DNA of 64,000 bases from Luteimonas padinae. GTDB taxonomy: Bacteria; Pseudomonadota; Gammaproteobacteria; Xanthomonadales; Xanthomonadaceae. Below, piece by piece: positions 18,834 to 28,325 of this stretch. Both the position numbers and the translations under genes were made by a program. How positions within the stretch are numbered: position 1 is the first letter of the stretch; every line of letters begins with the position of its first letter. The DNA lies in NCBI RefSeq assembly GCF_014652935.1, contig NZ_BMZT01000006.1, forward strand, positions 180,961-244,960, given 5' to 3'. A model generated the notes under the pieces. It ran no database searches. It was not told the DNA's origin and saw only the letters and a program-made list of their open reading frames with translations.

Positions 18834-21221
18834 TCACGGCGCGACCTGCCAGGTCATGTCGGAGACGGTGGCCACCGAGATCGTGTCGCTGGAGTTCGCG
18901 CTGCGCCAGATCGTGTTGCGGCCGGTGCTCATTTGCCTCCAGACCAGGTCGGCGCGGCCGTCGCCGTCGTAGTCGCCACTGGCCACCACGGTCCAGGGGC
19001 CGCCAACGCCGGGGACGCCGATCTGGGTGGCGGAATTGCCCGACCGCCACAACGCGTTCCGGCCGGAACTGGGCTGGCGCCAGAACAGGTCGGCGCGGCC
19101 GTCGCCGTCGAAGTCGTCGACAGCCTGGATCTCCCAGCCGAGGCTGACCGTCGACAGCGCATTGCTGGTCGCGGAGTTGCCGGACAGCCAGACCGAGTTC
19201 TGTCCTGTCGAAGCGTTCCGCCAGACGATGTCGTCGCGGCCGTCTCCATTCACGTCGCCGACGCCGGCGACCCGCCAGGTCAGGCTGAGCGGGACGATAG
19301 GCTGCTGCGTAGCGGCATTGGCGGACAGCCAGATCGCGTTGCGCCCGTTGCCTGCGTGGCGCCACAGGAGGTCGGCACGTCCGTCACCATTGAAATCACC
19401 CGCGCCGGCGACCGCCCACGCGGCCGTGCCAACGCCGGCCATTGCGATGGTGTCGCTGGCGTTGCCGCTCCGCCAGATCACGTTGCGACCGCTCGAGGGG
19501 TGGCGCCAGGCGATGTCGTCACGGCCGTCGCCGTCGAAATCGCCGATGGCCACCGGCTGCCATGCAACCACCACGCCCGCGATCGCCTGCTGCGTGGTGT
19601 TGTTGCCCGACAGCCAGATGGCGTTGCGGCCATTGCTCGACTTGCGCCAGAACAGGTCGGAGCGCCCATCGCCGTTGAAATCGCTGCGCGGGTCCTGCCC
19701 GGCCGTCGACCTGAACCCCGCGATCAACGGCGCAGTCTCGCGCAGGCTCCGCGCGTTGTCCGCCTGGTTGGCCACGCCGCAGGCGCGGCCGCCGCAATAG
19801 GTCGACTGCGGGTTGGAGAAGATCCGATAGGCGGTCTGGCCGTCGTCGCCGTAGGCCATCACGGTGTGGAAGTTGCCAGTGGTCGGGGTCGTCTTGTAGC
19901 CGAAGGAGTATGGATAGCGCCCGTAGTCGACGCCGTCGGTGTCGGTCGCCGACTCCCTGTCGTGCTGCGACCCCATGTTGTGGCCGAGTTCGTGGACCAG
20001 GGTTTCGTCGACGCAGAAGTGCCCGTTGCTCGGCGCCTGCATGCCATTGGAATCACTGATCACCGAATAGCCGAACCGCTCGTGCGACTGGGTGATCTGC
20101 GTCTGGTTGCCGCCGATCAGCCAGGCGATGCCGCAGCCGTTGTGCTCGGGGTCGCGAAGGCTGCGCACCAGCGACACCAGGTCCGCGCCGTGGGTTTCGC
20201 GCGCATTGCGCAGGGGACGCAGCGATGCCGGGATCGTCACCGCCGTCTGGCCGTTGCTGCCGGTGAGCTGTTCGAGCGCGGTCCTGTTGCTGCCGGTCTC
20301 TGGATAGTTGACCTGCAGGGTGCCGGCCAGGCGCAGGGTGACCGCGACGCTGCTGTTGGCGAAGGTCTGGTTGCCGACGGTCACGATGTGGTTGAGGCGC
20401 GTCAGTGCCTGCGAGGTGCCGCCGAGCATGCTGACGAAGCCCGGCGTATAGCCGAGCAGCACGTCCACGGTGGTGCCGGCCGCCACCTGCACGGGCAGAT
20501 CGCCAGTACCCACCTGCGGCGCCGAATCCAGCGCCGCGGACACCAGTGAAGCCGCGGCCACGCCGTCGTCGACGTCCAGTTCGGGCGCAACGAGGAAGTC
20601 GGGGCCCACGGCACCGGCGCGGATCCGCTGCTGCAGCGACGAGGCCATGCCGCGGTCGGTGGTCGCCACCCAGGTCTGGCCGGCGTTGGTGGTCAGGCGC
20701 AGGGAGCCGCCCTGTCCATCCGGCACCACGCCGAAGACGGCGTGCTCGCCGAAGGTGAGGATGGCGTCGACGCCGTTGGCGTCGCGACCGATCCAGCTCC
20801 AGTCGCCGCTGCCATGCTCGACGTGGCGCTCGTACTGCAGCGCCACGCGGCCTCCGTCGGGAGCGGTCAGGTAAAGGGTGCCGCTGGCGATCGCGTCCAG
20901 CGCGTGCGCCTCGCTGACGCGGGTGGGATAGAACGTGTGCGCGCCGTTGCGACGTGGCGTCCGCACGCTGTCATAGGACACCAGGTCGCCGCGGTCGGGA
21001 AAGGCGGCGATGGCATCCGCGCCGCGCACGGCCGCCTGTGATCCGTGGTCGGGACTGCCCGCGTGGATGGCGACGGGGAGCCTTGGCGCGCCCGCGGCGG
21101 CGGCGGCGAGCGCCGGGTCGACCGCATCGGTGCCGGTCTGGGACGGTACGGGTGCGCATGCCGCGAGGATCACGGCAAACGCGGTGGCTAACAGGAAAGG
21201 GGGGGAGTGGCGAGAGGCCAT
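18834..21221 (-). CDS. Reprolysin-like metalloprotease lipoprotein with FG-GAP/VCBS repeats
   Basis: 795 residues. Lipoprotein signal with LAAC near residue 21. A pro-region and a zinc peptidase domain with HELGHNMGSQHD (H410, E411, H414, H420) and a Met-turn VMAY about 40 residues later, the metzincin pattern. Residues about 509-795 are six repeats of about 47 residues, each beginning D(F/V/Y)(N/D)GDGR(S/A/D)D and containing GRN.IW.S, i.e. FG-GAP/VCBS-type calcium-binding blades expected to form a beta-propeller. Expected at the outer surface. It sits inside the LPS locus although it has no obvious glycan role. Confidence 0.85.
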   Translation of the reverse strand: MASRHSPPFLLATAFAVILAACAPVPSQTGTDAVDPALAAAAAGAPRLPVAIHAGSPDHGSQAAVRGADAIAAFPDRGDLVSYDSVRTPRRNGAHTFYPTRVSEAHALDAIASGTLYLTAPDGGRVALQYERHVEHGSGDWSWIGRDANGVDAILTFGEHAVFGVVPDGQGGSLRLTTNAGQTWVATTDRGMASSLQQRIRAGAVGPDFLVAPELDVDDGVAAASLVSAALDSAPQVGTGDLPVQVAAGTTVDVLLGYTPGFVSMLGGTSQALTRLNHIVTVGNQTFANSSVAVTLRLAGTLQVNYPETGSNRTALEQLTGSNGQTAVTIPASLRPLRNARETHGADLVSLVRSLRDPEHNGCGIAWLIGGNQTQITQSHERFGYSVISDSNGMQAPSNGHFCVDETLVHELGHNMGSQHDRESATDTDGVDYGRYPYSFGYKTTPTTGNFHTVMAYGDDGQTAYRIFSNPQSTYCGGRACGVANQADNARSLRETAPLIAGFRSTAGQDPRSDFNGDGRSDLFWRKSSNGRNAIWLSGNNTTQQAIAGVVVAWQPVAIGDFDGDGRDDIAWRHPSSGRNVIWRSGNASDTIAMAGVGTAAWAVAGAGDFNGDGRADLLWRHAGNGRNAIWLSANAATQQPIVPLSLTWRVAGVGDVNGDGRDDIVWRNASTGQNSVWLSGNSATSNALSTVSLGWEIQAVDDFDGDGRADLFWRQPSSGRNALWRSGNSATQIGVPGVGGPWTVVASGDYDGDGRADLVWRQMSTGRNTIWRSANSSDTISVATVSDMTWQVAP

Positions 21222-21332
21222 GGCGCATGCTCCGCGGACGGGGACCCCAGAGACTACGCCTCCCCGCGCGCCTGTGCCGGGGGGCCCGCGTGAACGCAGG
21301 CGCAGCTGCCCGCGGCGCCCGGCGCCCCCCGT

Positions 21333-21965
21333 TCAGGCGGCCGTGAAGGGCACGCCCGTGCGTTCCTGCAGCGCCGCTTCGTCCACGCCTTCGGCGGCCT
21401 CCACCAGCAGCAGCCCATCCGGCGTGACGTCGAACACGGCCAGCTCGGTGATGATCCTGCTGACCACGCCCACGCCGGTCAGCGGTAGGGTGCACTCGGG
21501 CAGGATCTTCGGATCGCCGTGCTTCGTGCAGTGCTCCATCAGCACCACCACGCGCTTCACGCCGGCCACGAGGTCCATCGCGCCGCCCATGCCCTTGACC
21601 ATCTTGCCGGGCACCATCCAGTTGGCCAGGTCGCCCTTGTCGGTCACTTCCATCGCCCCGAGGATCGCCAGGTCGATGTGGCCGCCGCGGATCATCGCGA
21701 AGCTGTCATGGCTGCCGAAGTAGCTGGCACCCTGGCGCGCCGTCACCGTCTGCTTGCCGGCGTTGATCAGGTCGGCGTCGAGTTCGTCCTCGGTCGGGAA
21801 GGGGCCGATGCCGAGCAGGCCGTTCTCGCTCTGCAGCCAGACGTCCACGCCCTCGGGGATGTGGTTGGCCACCAGCGTTGGCAGGCCTATGCCAAGGTTG
21901 ACGTACATGCCGTCGGAGAGTTCGCGCGCGGCGCGCTGCGCCATCTGGTCGCGGGTCCAGGCCAT
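21333..21965 (-). CDS. lpsJ: 3-oxoacid CoA-transferase subunit B
   Basis: 210 residues. With subunit A it moves CoA from succinyl-CoA to a 3-oxoacid. Catalytic glutamate in SENGLLG (E47). Other family segments: [18 protein letters not shown] and [12 protein letters not shown] at 21965 overlaps the subunit A stop (TGATG) behind a good AAGGAGG site; the in-frame GTG just before it is not needed. In Xanthomonas this pair is known as lpsI/lpsJ because it lies by the LPS genes, which is why I use the symbol. Confidence 0.88.
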   Translation of the reverse strand: MAWTRDQMAQRAARELSDGMYVNLGIGLPTLVANHIPEGVDVWLQSENGLLGIGPFPTEDELDADLINAGKQTVTARQGASYFGSHDSFAMIRGGHIDLAILGAMEVTDKGDLANWMVPGKMVKGMGGAMDLVAGVKRVVVLMEHCTKHGDPKILPECTLPLTGVGVVSRIITELAVFDVTPDGLLLVEAAEGVDEAALQERTGVPFTAA

Positions 21966-22693
21966 CACTTGCCTCCTTCGCGCACGGTGCGCTGTTCGAT
22001 GCGCTTCTCGGGCGAAGCGTTGACCACGATGCGGTCGACGTAGATGCCGGGCAGATGGACCTGGTCGGGATCGATGTCCCCGATCTCCACCAGCTCCTCG
22101 ACTTCGGCCACGCAGACCTTGCCGGCCATCGCGCAGGCGGGGTTGAAGTTGCGCGCGGTCTTGCGGAACACCAGGTTGCCGGCACGGTCGGCCTTCCAGG
22201 CCTTGACCAGCGACACGTCGGCGACGAGCGCGGTCTCCATGACGTAGTGCTTGCCGTCGAATTCGCGGGTTTCCTTGCCCTCGGCGACCACGGTGCCGTA
22301 GCCGGTGGCGGTGAAGAACGCCGGGATGCCGGCACCACCGGCGCGCAGGCGCTCGGCCAGGGTGCCCTGCGGGTTGAACTCGAGTTCGAGCTCGCCGGCG
22401 AGGAACTGGCGCTCGAACTCCTTGTTCTCGCCCACGTAGGACGAAATCATCTTGCGGATCTGGCGGGTGGCCAGCAGCTGGCCGAGGCCGAAGCCGTCGA
22501 CGCCGGCGTTGTTGGAGATGACCGTGAGCCCCTTGGTGCCGGAATCGCGCAGCGCGGCGATGAGCGCTTCGGGGATGCCGCAGAGGCCGAAGCCGCCGAC
22601 GGCGAGGGTCTGGTTGTCGGCCACGAGGTCGGCCAGCGCGGAGGCGGCGTCGGGCCGGACCTTGCCGGAATTCCGGGTTGCTCCTGGAGACAT
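21965..22693 (-). CDS. lpsI: 3-oxoacid CoA-transferase subunit A
   Basis: 242 residues from ATG 22693; an ATG at 22726 would add 11 residues not seen in the family. Family segments: [32 protein letters not shown], and [13 protein letters not shown]. Forms a heterotetramer with subunit B. Catabolic rather than glycan-related, but its place in the LPS locus is conserved in xanthomonads. Divergent from the GT2 gene, with about 150 bases between that must hold both promoters. Confidence 0.88.
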   Translation of the reverse strand: MSPGATRNSGKVRPDAASALADLVADNQTLAVGGFGLCGIPEALIAALRDSGTKGLTVISNNAGVDGFGLGQLLATRQIRKMISSYVGENKEFERQFLAGELELEFNPQGTLAERLRAGGAGIPAFFTATGYGTVVAEGKETREFDGKHYVMETALVADVSLVKAWKADRAGNLVFRKTARNFNPACAMAGKVCVAEVEELVEIGDIDPDQVHLPGIYVDRIVVNASPEKRIEQRTVREGGK

Positions 22694-22846
22694 GCGCGAG
22701 AATCCTCTGGGGGTGCGTGTCTCCATATTCTAGTCAGGTCACATCCGGCACGCCTTGGACCTTCGGGCAGTCCGCGCCCGCTCCGCCGCGAAAGCCTATG
22801 CAACAATATGAAGCCGCGGGCCAGTGGGACGGGAAGCAAAAGCCGC

Positions 22847-23827
22847 ATGAAGCTGATCATCCAGATTCCATGCCTCAACGAGGCCGGAACATTGGCCATC
22901 GCCGTGCGCGCCCTGCCGCGTGAAGTCGACGGATTCGACACGGTCGAGTGGCTGGTGGTGGACGACGGGTCCACCGACGGGACGGCCGAACTCGCCCGGA
23001 CACTCGGGGTCGACCACGTGGTGCGCCATCCGGTCAACAGGGGGCTGGCGACCGCCTTCATGACCGGCCTCGACACATGCCTCCGCCTGGGTGCCGACGT
23101 GATCGTCAACACCGATGCGGACAACCAGTACGAAGCGCGCGACATCCCCAAGCTCACCGCCCCTATCCTGTCCGGCGAGGCGGACATGGTCATCGGTGGC
23201 CGGCCGATCGCGGAAACCGAGCACTTTTCCTGGATCAAGAAGAGCCTCCAGCACCTCGGCAGCTGGGCCGTGAGGATCGCCAGCCGGACCAGCGTCGCGG
23301 ACGCACCCAGTGGCTTCCGCGCGATCTCGCGCGAGACCGCGACGCGCCTCAACGTGTTCAATCCATACACCTACACGCTGGAAACGATCATCCAGGCCGG
23401 GCTGAGCAACATGAGGGTGCTGTCGGTTCCGATCGGCACGAACGAGGACCTGCGTCCGTCGCGGCTCGTGAAAAGCATCCCGAGCTATGTCCGCCGTTCC
23501 CTGATCACGATTGTCCGGGTCTTTGTCACGTACCGGCCGCTCTACTTCTTCATGTGCATCGCGGCCGCGTTCACCCTGCCCGGCATCATGATCGGCCTGC
23601 GTTTCGTCCATGCCTACCTGACGGGTACGGGCGGCGGCCACGTCCAGTCGCTGATCCTCGCGGCCCTCTGCATCATGCTGGGCGCACTGGCGATGATGTG
23701 CGGCCTGCTTGCCGACCTGATCGCGACCAACAGGAAGCTGCTCGAGCGCATCAACGCCCGGCTCGCGCAGAGCACCCTCGCCGGGATCGGGCCCAGGTCC
23801 GGCATCGATCCGGAAGAACGCCCGTGA
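22847..23827 (+). CDS. Glycosyltransferase family 2 (polyprenyl-phosphate type) with C-terminal membrane helices
   Basis: 326 residues. GT-A domain with IQIPCLNEAGTL, WLVVDDGSTDGT and the metal-binding NTDADNQY, resembling DPM1-type polyprenyl-phosphate glycosyltransferases. C-terminal part (about 230-300) has two strong membrane segments (PLYFFMCIAAAFTLPGIMIG and LILAALCIMLGALAMMCG). Likely makes an undecaprenyl-phosphate sugar or extends a lipid-linked glycan at the inner membrane. Start MKLIIQIP at 22847 preferred (GGGA upstream); ATG 22808 would add 13 residues. Next gene is a GT-C-like membrane protein that could use the product. Confidence 0.82.
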   Translation: MKLIIQIPCLNEAGTLAIAVRALPREVDGFDTVEWLVVDDGSTDGTAELARTLGVDHVVRHPVNRGLATAFMTGLDTCLRLGADVIVNTDADNQYEARDIPKLTAPILSGEADMVIGGRPIAETEHFSWIKKSLQHLGSWAVRIASRTSVADAPSGFRAISRETATRLNVFNPYTYTLETIIQAGLSNMRVLSVPIGTNEDLRPSRLVKSIPSYVRRSLITIVRVFVTYRPLYFFMCIAAAFTLPGIMIGLRFVHAYLTGTGGGHVQSLILAALCIMLGALAMMCGLLADLIATNRKLLERINARLAQSTLAGIGPRSGIDPEERP

Positions 23828-23885
23828 ACCGCTCCCCGCGCGTTGACCCTGGCTTGGCGACCGCCAGGGCGGCGCCCTGCCGCTG

Positions 23886-26072
23886 ATGCGGATCGCAGCT
23901 GCCCCTCCGGGCCGGACCGGTGTCGGCATGCTGCCGCGGGCCGTCGCATTGCTGCTTGGATTCCTGTTCCTGCTCACCGTCTCGCGCGTGCTGCCGCAGA
24001 TGGCGCCGAGTGCCCTCTACGTCCTGAGCGATGCCACCTTCGCGGAGTGCTTCTCCAGTGCACGGTCGCTGGAGCTGACGGGCTGCCCGCATTTCGGCTT
24101 CCCGCATGGTGCACCGCAGACCTTCGGCCTTCCGGTCAGCTATGCCGCGTCGCTGCTCGCCCGGGGGGACACGGTCGCGCTGGGCAGCGTCCTCCTCGTG
24201 TACGCGGCGTTCCTGGCGGCGGCCTACGTCGGCAGCATCGTCCTGTTCCGTCGCTTCACCACCAGCATCTGGCTGGCACTGGCGGCGTCGCTGCTGTTCC
24301 TGTGCTCGATCACCGTCAACAAATTCATGGAGTACGGGCCACTCGGGCTGGGCCTGTCACTCCTGCCTGCCTACTTGGCGGTCGACCTCTGGCTGCTGGA
24401 TGCGCTGTTGAAGCCGACGCGACGCCGGATCGCCTTGCGGTTCGTCCTCGTGGTCGCGGTCCGCTGCCTGGCAATCTTCCTCGACGGCTACTCGTTCCTC
24501 TTCAGCTGCGCCCTGGGTGCGGGCTGCATGCTGCTGGCGCCCCTGATCCAGCGCAGGCCCAAGGTGGCCCTGGCTGGCGTGGTGCTCTACGCCATGGCGT
24601 GCGTGGTCGCGGCCATCGCCTATCGCGGCTTCATTCCCCCGGATGCCCTGGGCGCGACCGGACTGGACGGATTCCGTGCGCAAGGCGTGGACCTGTATGG
24701 CCTGGTCTCGCCGCAGGGCGACAGCATCTACCACCGTCTGTTCGGCTGGGGCGGCGACATCGATGCACTCCGGACCTACAGCGACGGCGCCAGCCTCGCC
24801 GGGAACTTCCTCGGGATCACGTGGCTGGTCGCCCTGGTCGTACTCGCAATCCAGGCGATACGGCGCAAGCGCCCCGTCGCCACCGCCGCGGTCGCGGTTC
24901 CGATCCTGCTCGCGGGCCTCGCGGCGGTCATCCTGGCGATGGGACCCTCCCTCAAGTACAAGAGCTTTCGCGACACGCCGTCCGCAGGCTTCACCGCCAG
25001 CCACTACAGCATGCCGGAAGCCGCGGCCGTGATGGCATTACCAACGGCCTGGGTCTATGGACTGCCGGGCATCAAGACCGCCCGGTCACTGGCACGCTGG
25101 CTGGTGGTCACCCGGCTCGCGTTGGCGTTGCTGGTACTGCTTGCCGTGGTCGCGCTCCGCAACGACGGGCGACCGTACCTGGCGGCCGCACTCATGGGCC
25201 TGGCGCTGTTCGAGATCCTCCCCGACCTCGGCTCGGATACGAGGCGGGGACACGTGGCCTACGGGCGCGCCTGGACGCTCAACTACGATTACGTCGCCTC
25301 CCTGGAACGACAGGTCTCCGCGTCGGAGCGCGTGCTTTTCCTGCAGCTGCACCCGGACGCAGGCAGCAATCCCTATGTCGTCAACACCCTGTGCACGCGC
25401 GCCCGCCTGTTCTGCTTCAACACCGGGGGCGACAAGAACATGGTGATGGCGCGCCGCCAATGGCCCGTCGATGTGCAGGACGCCATGGGGAACCGCGAGC
25501 GTGCCGACGCAATCGCGAGGCTGTTCGATGCCTCGATGATGGATGTCGTCGTCGTCCCGTTCTTCGATCTCCGCGCCGCCGCCTATTCCGAGCGCCGCGC
25601 GGCGGTCGATATCGAGCTGGTGGTGGAGCGTGCAAAGGCGCTCGCCAGGGCCTCCGGGACGCGACTGCAGCTCGGGGAACGCTTCGCAACGCTGCGACCC
25701 GACCGGCGGAAGTCCCATGACGCGTCGCGCAGCTGTGGCCGTCCCTGCTGGCGGGCATGGCCGGACATGCAGATGCCAGTGCCGAACTGGGGTCCGCGTC
25801 GCACGGTGGCCGGGGGGGAGATCAATCCACAGCCCGATGGCCGCTCACTCATGTGGGTCAGCGTCGCGGATTCCGACCGCGACATGGCGCTGGCGATCGG
25901 CGACAGGATCCTGGCGACCGACTCGACCAGTTCGCTGCTCTCCGCGAGCGTGCCCGCGCCCATGCGCGAGGCGTTCATACCGGGTGCGCGATATCCCGTA
26001 TTCCTGATCGACGCCGGAAGCGAGGAGAAACTGCTGCTGGGCTACCTCGACATCGAAGGACCGACGCCATGA
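23886..26072 (+). CDS. Polytopic membrane protein, GT-C-like, with a distinct C-terminal extension
   Basis: 728 residues, not assigned to a named family. Residues 1-430 have about ten membrane helices; residues about 460-610 form a soluble periplasmic-type domain containing CFNTGGDK and MDVVVVPFFDLR. It is a clear paralogue of the minus-strand gene ending at 26452: shared landmarks are DAxxAxC in the first outer loop, FGLPV, FLDGYSFLF, GPSLK and NTGGDK. Acidic residues in the first loop and the general form suggest a GT-C glycosyltransferase. After residue about 610 the sequence becomes atypical (C/W/R-rich) and then a new about 90-residue domain follows, so a frameshift joining two genes near 25700-25830 is possible. 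Confidence 0.6.
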   Translation: MRIAAAPPGRTGVGMLPRAVALLLGFLFLLTVSRVLPQMAPSALYVLSDATFAECFSSARSLELTGCPHFGFPHGAPQTFGLPVSYAASLLARGDTVALGSVLLVYAAFLAAAYVGSIVLFRRFTTSIWLALAASLLFLCSITVNKFMEYGPLGLGLSLLPAYLAVDLWLLDALLKPTRRRIALRFVLVVAVRCLAIFLDGYSFLFSCALGAGCMLLAPLIQRRPKVALAGVVLYAMACVVAAIAYRGFIPPDALGATGLDGFRAQGVDLYGLVSPQGDSIYHRLFGWGGDIDALRTYSDGASLAGNFLGITWLVALVVLAIQAIRRKRPVATAAVAVPILLAGLAAVILAMGPSLKYKSFRDTPSAGFTASHYSMPEAAAVMALPTAWVYGLPGIKTARSLARWLVVTRLALALLVLLAVVALRNDGRPYLAAALMGLALFEILPDLGSDTRRGHVAYGRAWTLNYDYVASLERQVSASERVLFLQLHPDAGSNPYVVNTLCTRARLFCFNTGGDKNMVMARRQWPVDVQDAMGNRERADAIARLFDASMMDVVVVPFFDLRAAAYSERRAAVDIELVVERAKALARASGTRLQLGERFATLRPDRRKSHDASRSCGRPCWRAWPDMQMPVPNWGPRRTVAGGEINPQPDGRSLMWVSVADSDRDMALAIGDRILATDSTSSLLSASVPAPMREAFIPGARYPVFLIDAGSEEKLLLGYLDIEGPTP

Positions 26073-26458
26073 AGCGTCGCGTAATTCTCTTCCTCACCGC
26101 CGCCTGGCTGCCGGCGGGCTGCGTCGACCGTCCACCGGAGCCCGGAATACTGGAGCCCCCCCGCTCCATCCGTGCGCCTGCCGCCACCGCCCCCACACCC
26201 GGCGAGCCGCTGGTCGTCACGGCGCCCCATTCGTGCATGGACGGAGCGTCCGCGCAGATCGCGTGGTCGGTCGACAGTCCCGGCATGGTGGACATCTGGG
26301 TCTCCGGGCCCGGATCAGGAGAGGCAAAGCTGTGGAGACGGGCATCCCCCCGCGGACAGGCCTCGACCCCGCCCTGGGCTCGCGACGGCATGATCTTCTC
26401 GCTTCGAAGGGCCGAGTCGGGCGAGGTGCTCGCCGAGGCGACGCTGGACTGCTACTGA
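26069..26458 (+). CDS. Small lipoprotein of unknown function
   Basis: 129 residues. Type II signal with lipobox PAGC (residues about 15-18), a proline-rich linker, then a compact domain with SCMDGASAQIAWSVDSPGMV and two cysteines (SCMD and terminal LDCY) that could pair. ATG overlaps the stop of the preceding membrane-protein gene (ATGA), so it is co-expressed with it. Its end overlaps the convergent paralogue gene by seven bases. Not recognised as a known family; perhaps a periplasmic partner of the preceding GT-C-like protein. Confidence 0.7.
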   Translation: MKRRVILFLTAAWLPAGCVDRPPEPGILEPPRSIRAPAATAPTPGEPLVVTAPHSCMDGASAQIAWSVDSPGMVDIWVSGPGSGEAKLWRRASPRGQASTPPWARDGMIFSLRRAESGEVLAEATLDCY

Positions 26459-28302
26459 ACGCAGCCCGGCGCGGTGCAGGCGCGGATGACGGTGAAGCCC
26501 GACGCGGCCCGGATGTCCAGTCCCGCGCCCCCGAACGCGGCATCCACGGCCTCGGCGATGCCGGCCGCATCCGGCACGTCGTCCGACCATGGGTACACCA
26601 CGAGGCGCAGGTCGAAATGTGGCACCACGACCACGTCGACGAGACCCTTGCCGAAGGCCTCCCGCACGTTCCTCGATACCTCCCGGCGCTCGATCGCGGC
26701 CCGGATCTCGTCGGGCCAGGCCGCACGGATGGCATCCGATGCCTTGTCGCCTCCGGTGTTGTAGCAGTGCGCGCGGGCCAGCGCGCAGAACGTGTCTGCC
26801 GCGAATTCGTTGCCGCTGGCGCCCTCGTGCATCTGCAGCAGCAGCACCCGTTCGCCCGGCTGGACGAGTCGCGCGAACTCCCCGCCGTGCACCCGGTACA
26901 CCTGGTCGGCGCGGTCACTCGCCGCCCGGCTTTCCTCGCCGACCAGGCGCGGATCAGGCATCGCTTCGAACAGCGCGAACGCCGCAAGCGCCACGGCCGG
27001 CCACCGCTTGCCTGACCGCCACAGGACGACGAGGGCAAGCAGTGTCACCGTCACCAGCGCCAGGCGTGCCAGCACCTGCCAGCGGCCAAGCACGCGCGCG
27101 TTGCGGATGCCCGGAACGGCCTGGTAGATCCAGCCGGAATGCAGTCTTGCCGTCGCGGCGGCCTCGGGCATCAGATAGGCGCTGAAAGCGAGCGCGCTGA
27201 CGCGGGTGTGGTCGTGGCGGAAATCGTTGAACTTGAGCGACGGACCGAGCGACAACAGCGTGGCCGCCAGGCCGGTGAGGAGGATCGCGCACGGCAACAG
27301 GCCGGGACGCCGTGCCCGCCGGGTAGCGATGGCCCACGCCAGAAGTCCGGCCGAGACCATGGCGGAGTAGCCGACGAACATGCCCAGGAGGCTGGCGCGT
27401 CCTCCCCAGGAATTCTCGGGCTGGATGTCGAGGCCCAGGCCCAGCGCACCGTACAGGCTCTGCGACTGCATCGGTGCCAGCATCGTCAGCACGTCCACGC
27501 CCGCGCCGCGGAAGAAGTCGACCGGCATCACAGCAAGGCCGCCCGGCAGGTAGCGGGCGTAGATCCAGGCTGCCAGACCGGTGCAGGCGACGTGCGTCAC
27601 GAGCGCCAGCACCGCGGGCAGGCGCGAACCGCCGCGCGGCAACAGCACTGCCAGCCCCAGGTAGGCGGTCGACAGCACCGCGGCGAACAGGAACGAATAG
27701 CCGTCCAGGAACAGCGCGAAGACGCGTACTCCGGCCACCAGCGCCGCCAGGGCGGCGGCGCGCCCGCGGCGTCCCGCGCGCAGCGCATCCAGCAGCAGCA
27801 CGTCCAGCAGCAGGTAGCCCGGAATCAGAGCCAGCCCGAGCTGGAGCGCGGCGAACGAGGACTGCTGCTGCAGCGCGGGTGCGAGCAGGTACAGACCCGC
27901 TCCCAGGACACCCGCCACCCGGCTGCCGGACACCCGCCGGAACAGCAGGGCGGCGAGGACGAAGGCCAAGCCGACGATGCCCGCATACACCGTGCGCACC
28001 TCGCCGGGAGAGACGACGCCGTCGCTGGCGAACAGCGACGCCGCGAGCAGGTTGACCGGCAACCCGAACGGCCGCGGGGCACCCCGGGGGTATCCGAAGC
28101 CAAGGCAGCCTTCGCCGCCGGCCGCGCGCGTGTCGTGCAGGCACTGGGCGTAGGCGGCATCGCCGATCATCGCCTGGGCATGCGGCAGCTGCCCGGGCAG
28201 CAGCTTGTAGGCGGCCAGCACTGCAAGCAGGAGAACGAGCCCCAGCCCCCAACACGCCGGGGCGCCCATGCGCCGCCACTGTCCCGTACCCCGCTCGTCC
28301 AC
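26452..28302 (-). CDS. Polytopic membrane protein, GT-C-like, paralogue of the 23886-26072 product
   Basis: 616 residues from a GTG at 28302 behind GAGGGGGG; an ATG at 28269 is an alternative. About eleven membrane helices and a C-terminal soluble domain. Same landmarks as the plus-strand paralogue: GDAAYAQC in the first loop, GAPRPFGLPV, LFLDGYSFLF, GPSLKFNDFR, CYNTGGDK, VDVVVVPHFDLR. It lacks the C-terminal extension of the paralogue and ends soon after the shared domain, indicating the family's natural end. Follows the giant glycosyltransferase gene on the same strand. Likely a GT-C enzyme or glycan-modifying membrane protein; no named family recognised. Confidence 0.65.
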   Translation of the reverse strand: MDERGTGQWRRMGAPACWGLGLVLLLAVLAAYKLLPGQLPHAQAMIGDAAYAQCLHDTRAAGGEGCLGFGYPRGAPRPFGLPVNLLAASLFASDGVVSPGEVRTVYAGIVGLAFVLAALLFRRVSGSRVAGVLGAGLYLLAPALQQQSSFAALQLGLALIPGYLLLDVLLLDALRAGRRGRAAALAALVAGVRVFALFLDGYSFLFAAVLSTAYLGLAVLLPRGGSRLPAVLALVTHVACTGLAAWIYARYLPGGLAVMPVDFFRGAGVDVLTMLAPMQSQSLYGALGLGLDIQPENSWGGRASLLGMFVGYSAMVSAGLLAWAIATRRARRPGLLPCAILLTGLAATLLSLGPSLKFNDFRHDHTRVSALAFSAYLMPEAAATARLHSGWIYQAVPGIRNARVLGRWQVLARLALVTVTLLALVVLWRSGKRWPAVALAAFALFEAMPDPRLVGEESRAASDRADQVYRVHGGEFARLVQPGERVLLLQMHEGASGNEFAADTFCALARAHCYNTGGDKASDAIRAAWPDEIRAAIERREVSRNVREAFGKGLVDVVVVPHFDLRLVVYPWSDDVPDAAGIAEAVDAAFGGAGLDIRAASGFTVIRACTAPGCVQ

Positions 28303-28325
28303 GCCGCCCCCCTCGTACCGCCGCC

